From NCBI RefSeq assembly GCF_010894405.1, contig NZ_JAAIYA010000005.1:248001-312000 (forward strand): a DNA stretch of 64,000 nt. Reading direction: 5' to 3'. Shown here in pieces: positions 36,101-43,205 of the stretch. The translations under genes and the position numbers were made by a program. This DNA comes from Pyxidicoccus caerfyrddinensis. Its GTDB lineage: Bacteria > Myxococcota > Myxococcia > Myxococcales > Myxococcaceae. The notes under the pieces are model-generated. The model was given only the letters and a program-made list of their open reading frames with translations, was not told the DNA's origin and searched no databases. Numbering within the stretch: position 1 is the first letter of the stretch; each line of letters begins with the position of its first letter.

Positions 36101-36671
36101 GACGTCCGTCGCGCGGGGTGAAGGTGAGCGCGCGCACGGCGCCCTCGTGGCCGGGCATGTCGCGCCGGGCGCCGGTGGCCACGGTGAAGGAGCGCACCAC
36201 GCCGTCATCACCGCCGCAGGCCACGTACGTGCCGGACGGGTCCACCGCGACCGCGCGCAGGGGCTGGGGCGACGCCTTCCACTCGCTCAGCTTGCGCGTG
36301 GACTCCCAGTCCCAGGCGCGCACGGTGCCGTCCATGCCGGCGCTGAAGAGCTTCTTCCCGTCCGCGCTGGATGCGAGCGCGGTGGCGCCGCCGGGGTGGA
36401 CGCCGTTGAGCTGGAAGGGCGTCTTGCCGTCGGAGAGGGTGCCGAAGTGCAGGGTGCCGTCGGCACCGGCGGCGGCCCAGCGCTCTCCGGAGAGGACGAG
36501 GGCGAGCACGGCGGAGGGCAGCTCGGTGCTCCACAGCACCTTGTTGGAGCCCGGCTCGTACGCGGTGACGCGGCTGGCGGCGGAGGCGCGCGCCCCACCC
36601 ACCAGCAGCAGGCGGGCATTGGCCGCGAGCGCACGGACCTTCTCGATGTTTCCGATGGCGAGGACGGGCAT
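30162..36671 (-). CDS. giant WD40 plus HEAT-repeat protein
   Basis: 2169 residues. Residues 1-330 form WD40-type blades (VRALAANARLLLVGG, SADGKKLFSAGMDGTVRAWDW, DGRLVSGGDDGKLRIW, with the first two motifs shortened here to their cores GMDGTVRAWDW and GGDDGKLRIW). From about 335 to the end come dozens of HEAT/PBS-lyase repeats with the recurring pattern of alternating Asp-x-x-Val-Arg and Ala-Leu helices (DADVRAAALDA, DPDARVRAAAADAL). No enzyme motif, signal peptide or membrane segment is seen, so it is most likely a cytoplasmic scaffold. AAGGAGCGTC precedes the ATG. The downstream SWIM/WGR gene is overlapped by 4 bp. The long repeat tract makes it liable to recombination. Confidence 0.85.
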   Translation of the reverse strand: MPVLAIGNIEKVRALAANARLLLVGGARASAASRVTAYEPGSNKVLWSTELPSAVLALVLSGERWAAAGADGTLHFGTLSDGKTPFQLNGVHPGGATALASSADGKKLFSAGMDGTVRAWDWESTRKLSEWKASPQPLRAVAVDPSGTYVACGGDDGVVRSFTVATGARRDMPGHEGAVRALTFTPRDGRLVSGGDDGKLRIWYLVGAVEFEVRGDKDSGHAGSVLALLFPPTPAAEPGGEEPADRIWSAGSDGKVKAWRLDERRKPRTLEVGNKAVNALTFVPAQGRQAKSTLGSVFAAGEDRRTHRYGVAVDGKPTDDHDSYQHGFDLLTESLKAGRPKREASVREAAALDEAEALDFVLQVLGSDKEAEVRKLAAQELAAKGRTAARPKLRERLNDDHPMVRKAALAALQTLETESPLAAPRAALDSRYADIRVSGLETLALLGGTSPLVPGLIAGKLADPEASVGLAALDALSEVTPGGATEPLRTAFERGPAHLKVEVLIRAAGAGLLGHAQLQPLAARALDDADSDVRRVAFTVRVLERRALAHALESRDEDFARATRDVARRLAQRARRAQGVAANAPLTDAEVQAARDALPAQGTVGGALVESDLEPLLAAMACRTADTAVRGARGLAQLGDGRALGALLQLSREPESAIRRQAATSLQALQDARARERLVWMLDDADADVRAAALDAVVALDVEAPLSAAEAALRSGHEDVRVRGLDRLVKLGTATQGAEPLLGDALEDESAKVRGEAFRTLWAWNEKVPEKALDRALSGRFPDLRNRAVEVLSQRGTEGWALERLRKSVEDRDAGVATAAYEAWVKLAGKEKPEPHLAALASTHAALRIAGAKGSVHAPVETLRSPLLKLVQDENVDVAVAALEALDKLVPSENGPLLAGIASASLYVRVRAAELLAPRGAEDIIEPMRVLITDKDLERLYPPAFLNPLRFRASRALASLGSRRLLNFFATVLVPHELSDIQEQGARGLATASRRGDEGYLLDALGHANVAVRSWAADGLSRLGDARALPVLTGNLRNDHLPIRLGAILSFAALGPDGDGGLLHGLEDRAREVQEMVFAIVLARDLRANRRGEPPDLLTSALSSGRPEVRYAAARALELRTEADASRGHLVEALLPPRPEKAGDMKEWPAEEDRAKRMVGLAEALSSDQPEQRYAAAQVLLLRNKPLDYFREAQKVARPRTLEAPWKPETAPTTSPVSATPAKSWLRRLFSAVKPGVPGASPEAATSAERQHLRRLAFGAYVGLLRQVSAGDDEGHRVRRDAVDRVVKLTQEGYAGTPAAVAALLRALEDPHQLVRKAALAGLKELYPAGSDEPLSLALASLAPDVARAALDELTERGDVAKPRIAAALNSPLADVRRYAFELLEKLSPPGSLEPLLAALGSEHADLRVGVIERLAGANDSRVTEALGRAMASEHEDLRLRASELLAWRGDDRAVEVLAAFLRSENAAAAKRAVEALGRLATPAAVGALAARLQAAPDANERQRLVAALGNTHRAEALDVLARRCLEDESAAVRSSCITAAMQVAGIDVKKRDAALAVRFLRQAVKSQDAAVRQAAVKELEHGAEAGQSEVLVGLFADRDVTVRAEAVARYAKRVIEHGASVEPLEEVLRGGARELMLPAAEGVAHQGRASALRPLLLYARAGEDGQRERALLALGTLGDARALSELETVAAGGTPEAPTEPSMMAAAIEGLGRLAAKLPDGEDRRRVEEKVETAAVEGTSLDLQQAGIRGLRAIGGERARVKLEALLGDSETDLDVRTTAAQELAKLKDPEAETALALALDDDEEDVRKEARKALDVLFPTERTRVEFHAVASRYPDVSEPAAAYLSDEGDPALLVPRLATLSNADLRLRLRRGLARRGALPVPETVALLGHDKPEAREEAASLVGTWTGEARESGKVDVAAVSRALVTAERRSATEWAAAPAPKRNPLATAWARLLWAGSRLGASALFDSARTILQGGEAGAPASVRQEAARVLGRLGTAGGTLQSAAVLSDKERTAAAEVLRAALSDPDARVRAAAADALAKLAPERATPWALEVKPFDPVALGPTGVKPTQDTLTTSEGRRLTVPAMLGAKAVEPLLALARSAKADVKQDAWAALSRAGGDDAAKLLHDAAFDNSQPVEVRKAAWRAHKRARRAAERARKEGTPS

Positions 36672-36819
36672 GACGCTCCTTGCGGGGGGCCCTTCTTAAC
36701 ACTCCGCGTACGACGGGTGGAGCAGGAGTCGCCAGGTTCAGCGCGATGAAAGGTGGGGGGCGGCCGGCCACCCCGGATTGATGTAGGCTCCCCGCCGCCT
36801 TTCCGTTGGGGGCTTCTTC

Positions 36820-39800
36820 TTGTCCGCGCAACACAGGTCCACGGTGACGACGCGTCACCTCATGGCGCTCGCCGTGCTCACGGTGCTCCTGGCGGGGCCG
36901 GCCCGCGCCCAGGAACCCGATGTGCCGCTCGTCGGGGCGCTGCACCGCGTGTGGGGCCTGGACGACGGGCTGCCGCAGAGCTCCGCCCTGGCGCTGGCCC
37001 AGGCGCCCGACGGGCACCTCTTCGTCGGCACCCAGGAGGGCCTCGCCCGCTTCGACGGACGCACCTGGAAGGTGCTGGACCAGGCCGCCGGCATGCCGTG
37101 CGAGGAGGTCATGGCCCTGGCCACCGTGCCGGACGGCACGCTGTGGGCGGGCACCGCCGGCTGCGGGCTGGTGCGCCTCTTCAAGGGGCAAATCACCCAT
37201 ATGCCCACCCGCCCCGGCCAGGGGGGAGATCGCGTCTCCGCCCTGGAGCGCACCCCGGACGGCACCCTGTGGGTGGGCACGGACCATGGCCTCGCGCGCC
37301 TGAGCGCGGGCCGCCCGCTCACCTTCGTGCCGGCGCTCGGCACCCTGGATGTCAGCTCGCTGGCGCCCTCGAAGATGGGGATGTGGGTGGGCACCCGCAC
37401 GGCCGGCCTGTGGCACGTGCGTGAGAACTCCGCCGAGCGTGTGAGTCCGCCCGGCCCGCTGGACCACGTGACGGCGCTCACCGTGGACGCCGACGGCACG
37501 CTGTGGGTGGGCACGCATACCAACGGCCTGTGGCGCCACACCTCGGAGGGAGGCTTCGAGCCCGGCCCGTCCGAGGTCCCCGCCCGCATCATGGCCCTGC
37601 GCGTGTCGCGCCACGGCGGCCTGTGGGTGGGCACCGAGACGGCGGGCTTCGGGCGCCTCAAGCGCGGCAAGTACACGCCGACCCAGGCCGTGACGCCCAA
37701 CGCGGGCGTGGTGTCCTTCCTCGAGGACAGCGAGGGCAGCCTGTGGGTGGGCACCTTCTCCGCCAGCCTCCACCAGCTGCGCCGCCCCGAGCTGGACGTG
37801 GTGGGCACGCCCGAGGGGCTCGCCGACGACTTCGTCTGGAGCGTGTACGAGGACCGCGAGGGCGCGGTGTGGATTGGCACGTCCGGAGGCGTGCTCCACC
37901 GGTGGAAGGACGGGCAGCTCACCCGCTATGGCGCGGCGGAGGGGCTCCCCCAGGGCCGCATCCTCGACATCCTCCAGGACCGCCAGGGCACGCTGTGGCT
38001 CGCCACCAGCGTGGGCGCCAGCCGCTTCCGCGACGGCCACTTCGAGCTGCTCACCACGAAGGACGGGCTGCCGAGCAACATCGTCTACTCCCTCTTCGAG
38101 GACCGCGAAGGCGCCCTCTGGTTCGGCACGCGAGGCGGGCTGGCCCGGCTCTTCGACGGCCAGTGGCACGTCTTCACCACGCAGGACGGGCTGTCCAAGG
38201 ACACCGTCACCAACATCCGCGAGGCGCCCGGGGGCGGGCTGTGGCTGGGCTCGGCCTCGGGGCTGGACTTCCTGGACGCCAGGGGCGTGGTGCGCAAGGC
38301 GGGCCCGGAGCAGGTGCTGGCGGGGCGGGACGTGAGCGGGCTGGTGCTGGACGCGGACGACCCGTCGACGCTGTGGGTGGCCACCGACGATGGACTGGCG
38401 CGCGTGAATGCCGAGGGCGTGAAGGTGGCGCGCGGGCGGGACGGGCTGCTCGTCAACAACCTGCTGTCCGTGGTGGATGACCACCGCGGCCACCTGTGGA
38501 TGGGCAGCAACCGCGGCCTCTACCGCGTGCCCAAGAGCGAGCTGGCGGACTTCTTCGCCGGCCGCGCCGAACGCGTCCATACGGTGGCGTATGGGCGCTC
38601 GGAGGGCATGCGCAGCATCGAGTGCAACAGCTACTCGAATGCCGCCAGCCTGCGCACGCGCACGGGGGAGCTGTGGTTCCCCACGGTGATGGGCGCGGTG
38701 CGCGTCCCCGCCTCCGCCGAGCCCCGGCCCCGCATTCCCCCACCGCTGCACATCACCCAGGTGCTGTCGCGCGGGCAGGTGGTGGACCCGGAGAAGGGAC
38801 TGCCGCCCGGGGTGCTGGACGTGGAGCTGCACTGGGCGGCGCTCACCTTCGTGGCGCCGGAGAAGGTGCGCTACCGCTACTGGCTGGAGGGCTTCGACTC
38901 GGGCTGGGTGGAGGCCGGAGACCGGCGCGTGGCGTACTACACGAACCTGCCGCCGGGGGAGTACCGCTTCCGAGTCCAGGCGGAGGCCGCGGACCGGCGC
39001 TGGGGCCCGGTGGAGACGGGCGTGCTCTTGCACCGGCCCGCGCGCTTCTTCGAGGCCACGGGCTTCCTCTTCACGGTGGGGCTGGCGCTGGTGGGCGGAG
39101 CGCTGGGCACCTACCGCTGGCGCGTGGGCCGGCTGCGCGCGCGGGCGGCGGAGTTGAGCACGCGCGTGGAGGAGCGCACGAAGGAGCTGGCCACCGCCAA
39201 CTCGGAATTGAAGACGGCGCTGGACACGTCCGCCGAGGGAGAGCGCAGCCTGCGGCTGCTCATCGACCGGCTGCCCATCGCGCTCACCGTGTACCAGGAG
39301 GACCGCGCGGTATACGCCAACCGGGCGTCGCTGGAGTTGATGGGCTACGAGCGCCTGGAGGACTCGGTCGGGCACTCCGTCTTCGACCACCTGCCCGAGG
39401 AGGAGCATCCCCAGTGGCGCGAGCGGATGCAGGCGGTGCGCCAGGGCGCGGTGCTCCCGGAGCGGCTGGCGCGGGTGATGCGCCGGGACGGCACGGTGGC
39501 GCTCGCGCAGGTGTGCGGGGTGATGCTGCGCTTCGGGGGGCACCCAGCGGTGGTCTCCGTGGCGCGCGACGTGACGGAGGCCCGGCGCATGGAGGAGCGC
39601 CTGCGGCTGTCGGACCGGATGTCCGGCGTGGGCACGCTGGCGGCTGGCGTGGCGCACGAAATCAACAACCCGTTGTCCTACGTCATCGGCAACCAGCAGT
39701 TCGTGCTGGAGCGCCTGGAGCCGCTGCTGGAGGGCTCGCAGGGCGAGACGGCGCACGTGCCGGTGTCCACGCTGCAGGGGCTGGCGGAGGCGCTGCGCGA

Positions 39801-40767
39801 CGCGAGCGAGGGCGCGGGCCGGGTGCGCCACATCGTGCGTGACTTGAAGACCTTCAGCCGCGGTGACGAGGAGTCCACGCGCCCGCTGGACGTGCGGCCG
39901 GTGCTGGAGAGCGCGCTGTCCATCTGCGCCAACGAGGTGCGCCACCGGGCGCGCGTGCGCCGCGAGCTGGGAGTCGTGCCGCTGGTGGTGGCCAACGAGG
40001 CGCGGCTGGGGCAGGTGTTCCTCAACCTGCTGGTCAACGCCGCGCAGGCGATGCCGGACGGACAGGCGGAGCGCAACGAGATTGTCCTCACCACCTTCAC
40101 GGACGCGCTGGGGCGCGCGGTGGTGGAGGTGGCGGACACGGGGGGAGGCATCGCCCCGGAGCACCTGGAGCGCATCTTCGACCCGTTCTTCACCACCAAG
40201 CCGGTGGGCGTGGGCACGGGGCTGGGGCTGTCCATCTGCCACGGCATCGTCAGCGTGCTCGGGGGCGACATCCAGGTGGAGAGCCAGTTGGGGAAGGGCA
40301 CGCGCTTCCGCGTGGTGCTGCCGCCCGCGCCCGCGGACGCCGGGGTGGAGGTGCAGGTGGCCCGGGTGCTGGAGCAGCGCGCGGTGGTGTCGAAGAAGGC
40401 GCGGCTGCTGGTGGTGGACGACGAGCCGCTGGTGGCGCGCGGCGTGGCGCGGCTCCTGGCGAACGAGTTCGCGGCGGAGAGCACGTCGAGCGCCCGCGAG
40501 GCGCTGGAGCGCCTGTCGCAAGGCGAGCGGTTCGACCTGATGCTGTGTGACGTGATGATGCCGGAGATGAGCGGCGAGGCGTTCTTCCACCAGCTCTCCG
40601 AGGTGGCGCCGGACCAGCGCGAGCGCGTCGTGTTCATCACCGGAGGGGCCTTCACTCCGGAGGCCCGCGCGTTCCTGGAGAGCCTGCCGCCGGGGCGGTG
40701 CCTGCTCAAGCCGCTGGCCGCGGACGTGCTGCGCGCGCTGGTGCGGGAGCAGCTCGCGCGGGCGTGA
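36820..40767 (+). CDS. hybrid sensor histidine kinase with periplasmic two-component propeller
   Basis: About 1315 residues. A signal segment (about 15-29, ending PARAQ) is followed by about a dozen Reg_prop blades with repeated LWVGT/LWFGT (about 35-600), a Y_Y_Y-type domain (about 680-735), one transmembrane helix (about 745-765), a coiled region, a PAS domain (about 808-925), and HisKA with the phospho-His in GVAHEINNPLS (about 944). HATPase motifs (NLLVNAAQAMPDG, DTGGGI, GTGLGLS) and a C-terminal receiver (LLVVDDEPLVARG, phospho-Asp about 1244 in LCDVMMPEMSG) complete it. It resembles BT4663-type hybrid systems but lacks a DNA-binding domain. The start is TTG 36820 (G-run 7 bases upstream) or GTG 36844. 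The ligand is unknown. Confidence 0.92.
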   Translation: MSAQHRSTVTTRHLMALAVLTVLLAGPARAQEPDVPLVGALHRVWGLDDGLPQSSALALAQAPDGHLFVGTQEGLARFDGRTWKVLDQAAGMPCEEVMALATVPDGTLWAGTAGCGLVRLFKGQITHMPTRPGQGGDRVSALERTPDGTLWVGTDHGLARLSAGRPLTFVPALGTLDVSSLAPSKMGMWVGTRTAGLWHVRENSAERVSPPGPLDHVTALTVDADGTLWVGTHTNGLWRHTSEGGFEPGPSEVPARIMALRVSRHGGLWVGTETAGFGRLKRGKYTPTQAVTPNAGVVSFLEDSEGSLWVGTFSASLHQLRRPELDVVGTPEGLADDFVWSVYEDREGAVWIGTSGGVLHRWKDGQLTRYGAAEGLPQGRILDILQDRQGTLWLATSVGASRFRDGHFELLTTKDGLPSNIVYSLFEDREGALWFGTRGGLARLFDGQWHVFTTQDGLSKDTVTNIREAPGGGLWLGSASGLDFLDARGVVRKAGPEQVLAGRDVSGLVLDADDPSTLWVATDDGLARVNAEGVKVARGRDGLLVNNLLSVVDDHRGHLWMGSNRGLYRVPKSELADFFAGRAERVHTVAYGRSEGMRSIECNSYSNAASLRTRTGELWFPTVMGAVRVPASAEPRPRIPPPLHITQVLSRGQVVDPEKGLPPGVLDVELHWAALTFVAPEKVRYRYWLEGFDSGWVEAGDRRVAYYTNLPPGEYRFRVQAEAADRRWGPVETGVLLHRPARFFEATGFLFTVGLALVGGALGTYRWRVGRLRARAAELSTRVEERTKELATANSELKTALDTSAEGERSLRLLIDRLPIALTVYQEDRAVYANRASLELMGYERLEDSVGHSVFDHLPEEEHPQWRERMQAVRQGAVLPERLARVMRRDGTVALAQVCGVMLRFGGHPAVVSVARDVTEARRMEERLRLSDRMSGVGTLAAGVAHEINNPLSYVIGNQQFVLERLEPLLEGSQGETAHVPVSTLQGLAEALRDASEGAGRVRHIVRDLKTFSRGDEESTRPLDVRPVLESALSICANEVRHRARVRRELGVVPLVVANEARLGQVFLNLLVNAAQAMPDGQAERNEIVLTTFTDALGRAVVEVADTGGGIAPEHLERIFDPFFTTKPVGVGTGLGLSICHGIVSVLGGDIQVESQLGKGTRFRVVLPPAPADAGVEVQVARVLEQRAVVSKKARLLVVDDEPLVARGVARLLANEFAAESTSSAREALERLSQGERFDLMLCDVMMPEMSGEAFFHQLSEVAPDQRERVVFITGGAFTPEARAFLESLPPGRCLLKPLAADVLRALVREQLARA

Positions 40768-40804
40768 GCGTCCTGGGGCGCGTGTGACTCTCTGGCAGGG
40801 CCCC

Positions 40805-40820
40805 TCCGAGTGCGCTCGGA
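40805..40820. promoter_or_regulatory. palindrome upstream of the STAND/protease operon
   Basis: TCCGAGTGCGCTCGGA is a palindrome with 6-bp arms and a 4-bp centre, 48 bp upstream of the operon's first ATG. A TATGCT at 40834-40839 could be a -10 box, but no matching -35 is seen. It is a candidate operator or leader hairpin. Confidence 0.3.
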
Positions 40821-40868
40821 TGGCGCGCGCGGATATGCTGTCGCGCGCGTCGACCCGGGGGGCCTGGC

Positions 40869-42152
40869 ATGACGACGAAGTGGCTGTGTGCAACGAGCAC
40901 CTGTCCAAACCCGGACCTGACCGAGCTGGTCACCGTGGCGGCAGGCAAGACGGCTGTCTCCGTTCTCGAGGTCTTCGACCCGGAGGCGCGTACCCCGGCT
41001 CCCGCGAAGCCGCGCTACTCCGATGTCGAGCTCATCTGCCCGCACTGCAAGACGCGGCAGATGTTCGACCTCCGGCGGACGGAAGCGGAGGTGAAGGGCC
41101 GGCCCATCCTCGACACCGAGGCCGTGGCGCTCGACAAGCTGCGGGCCCTGTTCGAGCCCCAGAAGTCCGCTGAGCGCCTGGAGGCGTTCGGCACGTGGCT
41201 CTTCGGCGGGACTGCCTTCTTCACCACGCTGGTGGGCTTCTACGCGTACACCGTGCACGACACGGTGAAGGCGGGCTCGCAGGTCTTCTTCACCGTCGCG
41301 CTGGCGCTCCTGGGCCTCAGCATGGCGTTCGCCGCGCGCATGAAGACGCCGGCCCTGAAGACCTTCAATCCGGACAGCCCGAGCAGCATGCTCAAGGCGC
41401 TCGAGGAGCGGGCGACGGAACGCAGCGGGCAGCTCAAGGTTGCCTCGGCCTGCTTCGCGGCGGCGCTGGCGTTCGCCGGTGCGGCCCCGGCGCTGGGGGC
41501 ACTGTTCTCCAGCACGCCGGACGCGCAGGTAACGACGAGCTACACGCGGGATGCCAGCGGGAAGCTGAGCGCCGTGCTGAGGGCCACCGCGATGAAGCCG
41601 GGTGACGTCTTCGGCGCGAGGCTTCACAGGCAGGGCTCGCCGCAGGCGGTGTTGCTGGAGGGCTCGCAGGCGGTGAAGGCGGACGGCACCGGCGAGCTGA
41701 CGCTGGAGGTGGCGAAGCTGGAGGCGAAGGACGGGCCGTGGGAGCTGGCGACCTATACGCGGGGGCAGGGCACCGCGGAGAAGGATGCCGGCGTCCATGT
41801 GCTGACCGGGCTCGCCGTGCCCGTGCCCGTCGCGCGTCCGGAGCCCTCGCTGAGCACGACGTTCTCCTTTACGCAGAAGGGGAAGCTGACGCTGGAGGCG
41901 CTCGGCTCGGCGCTGAAGCCGCACGAGCCCGTGGAGTTGCAGGTGCGCCAGGGCGACCAGGTGCTGGGCTGGACGCGCGGCGTGGCGGCGCAGGACGGCG
42001 CGGTGTCGCTGAAGCTGGAGCTGGCCACGGTGGACGTGAGCAAGGAGCCGGTGGTGCTCACCGTTCTGGGCAACAACAAGGACGGCAAGCTGGAGCCCCT
42101 CTTCGAGAAGCTGGTGCCGGGGCCCGCGAAGGTGGCGGCGGACGGCAGGTAG
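40869..42152 (+). CDS. zinc-ribbon membrane protein, first gene of the STAND/protease operon
   Basis: 427 residues. The N-terminus has a possible zinc ribbon (CATSTCPN at about 7-14, then CPHCKTRQMF at about 57-66). Three hydrophobic segments follow (about 117-137, 140-160, 195-217). The remaining 200 residues look like two or three beta-sandwich repeats (about 225-415; GDVFGARLHRQGS, EPVELQVRQGDQ), as in adhesion or sensor ectodomains. The downstream ATPase gene starts 16 bp on. It may be the membrane anchor or sensor of the operon. No close family recognised. Confidence 0.7.
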   Translation: MTTKWLCATSTCPNPDLTELVTVAAGKTAVSVLEVFDPEARTPAPAKPRYSDVELICPHCKTRQMFDLRRTEAEVKGRPILDTEAVALDKLRALFEPQKSAERLEAFGTWLFGGTAFFTTLVGFYAYTVHDTVKAGSQVFFTVALALLGLSMAFAARMKTPALKTFNPDSPSSMLKALEERATERSGQLKVASACFAAALAFAGAAPALGALFSSTPDAQVTTSYTRDASGKLSAVLRATAMKPGDVFGARLHRQGSPQAVLLEGSQAVKADGTGELTLEVAKLEAKDGPWELATYTRGQGTAEKDAGVHVLTGLAVPVPVARPEPSLSTTFSFTQKGKLTLEALGSALKPHEPVELQVRQGDQVLGWTRGVAAQDGAVSLKLELATVDVSKEPVVLTVLGNNKDGKLEPLFEKLVPGPAKVAADGR

Positions 42153-42167
42153 GGAGGAACGGACGGC

Positions 42168-43205
42168 ATGTTGCTTCTGGACCCCACGCAGCGGGATGTC
42201 GTCTTCCGACGCATCCAGAGCCAGACCGGTGGCCAGGCGCTCGTACTCATTGGCGCCTGGATGGGCAATGACGTGCGGGACAGGCTCACCGTCATGCCCA
42301 CGAACAAGGAGCAGATCGAGGAGTTGCTCCGGTTCTGTGAGAAGGACGGCCTGAGCGGGCCGGACCCGCTGCTGCTCAAGCTGCTGGACCGGCCGGAGCT
42401 GCGCCTCTACCCGGAGGTGGCGGCCGTCCTGACGGACCTGCGGAAGAAGAAGGCCGACATCACCCAGGCGGACCCCTATGGGCAGTGCCTGCTCATGCGC
42501 AAGCCCTTCATCAACCGGTGGAACTTCCGGCAGGTGCTCCAGGACTTCGTCGCGCGCAACCCCACGCGGCGGCTGCTCGTGGTCAACGGACGCCCGAAGT
42601 CCGGCAAGTCGTACTCCAAGCTGTACGTCACCCACCTCAAGGGCGCGTGCTCGGGCTTCGCGCCGGTGTGGTTCTCCGCCGTGGGAGGACAGCCGGAGAG
42701 CTACACGCCGGACGAGGTGGCTCGCGGCATCGTGTCCGTGGTGGACGGCAACATGGCCCAGATGCCCGCGCAGCACAGCTCGGACAACCGCAGGGCACAT
42801 GAGCTGGCCACCTGGGTCATCAACGAGCTGGGCCGCCGCTCCACGGCCTTCTGCCTCTTCCTGGATGGGCTCCGGAACACGCCCCGGGAGACGCACGCAT
42901 TCATCTACTTCCTGGCGGACGCCCTGACGTCGAACCTCCACCACGTCGACGGGCGCCTCGTGCTCATCGACTACGACCAGGAGTTGCTCGCGGACCTGCC
43001 CTACGGCTTCGACGAGGAGACGCTGGACCCCATCCAGAAACCGGACGTGGAGAAGTTCTTCCTTCGCGTCCACCCGGACCCCTCACCGGAGAATGTCGAC
43101 AAGGCCGTGGCGAAGGTCTTCTCGAAGCTCACGGTGACGCCCGCCGACGAGCAGTGGCAGTCCGCCGTGGCGAAGGCGGTCCTGGAGGTGACGCGTGAGC
43201 TCTAG
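42168..43205 (+). CDS. P-loop ATPase with possible N-terminal effector-associated domain
   Basis: 345 residues. Walker A is GRPKSGKS (141-148), and the probable Walker B is AFCLFLDGL (Asp about 233). It looks like an AAA/STAND-type ATPase without long C-terminal repeats. The first 85 residues have the helical pattern of effector-associated domains (EAD1-like: LLLDPTQRDVVFRRI, EELLRFCEKDG, LLLKLLDRPEL) that bring conflict-system proteins together. This assignment is by pattern only. It overlaps the next gene by 11 bp. Confidence 0.72.
   Translation: MLLLDPTQRDVVFRRIQSQTGGQALVLIGAWMGNDVRDRLTVMPTNKEQIEELLRFCEKDGLSGPDPLLLKLLDRPELRLYPEVAAVLTDLRKKKADITQADPYGQCLLMRKPFINRWNFRQVLQDFVARNPTRRLLVVNGRPKSGKSYSKLYVTHLKGACSGFAPVWFSAVGGQPESYTPDEVARGIVSVVDGNMAQMPAQHSSDNRRAHELATWVINELGRRSTAFCLFLDGLRNTPRETHAFIYFLADALTSNLHHVDGRLVLIDYDQELLADLPYGFDEETLDPIQKPDVEKFFLRVHPDPSPENVDKAVAKVFSKLTVTPADEQWQSAVAKAVLEVTREL

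Noticed and set aside
33480..36749. 1089-codon plus-strand frame opposite the HEAT-repeat gene (also 30216-33416)
   Set aside because: Antisense shadow of the regular HEAT repeats. The repeats and GC-rich third positions keep this frame open, and no ribosome-binding site or domain is seen.
36208..40908. 1566-codon open frame on the minus strand opposite the hybrid kinase and HEAT gene start
   Set aside because: It lies antisense to two well-supported genes with recognisable domains. Its translation is His/Arg/Gln-rich without any domain, as expected for antisense frames in very GC-rich DNA.
39678..43073. Long minus-strand frame under the kinase 3' end and the conflict operon
   Set aside because: Overlaps three supported plus-strand genes and has no recognisable motif.
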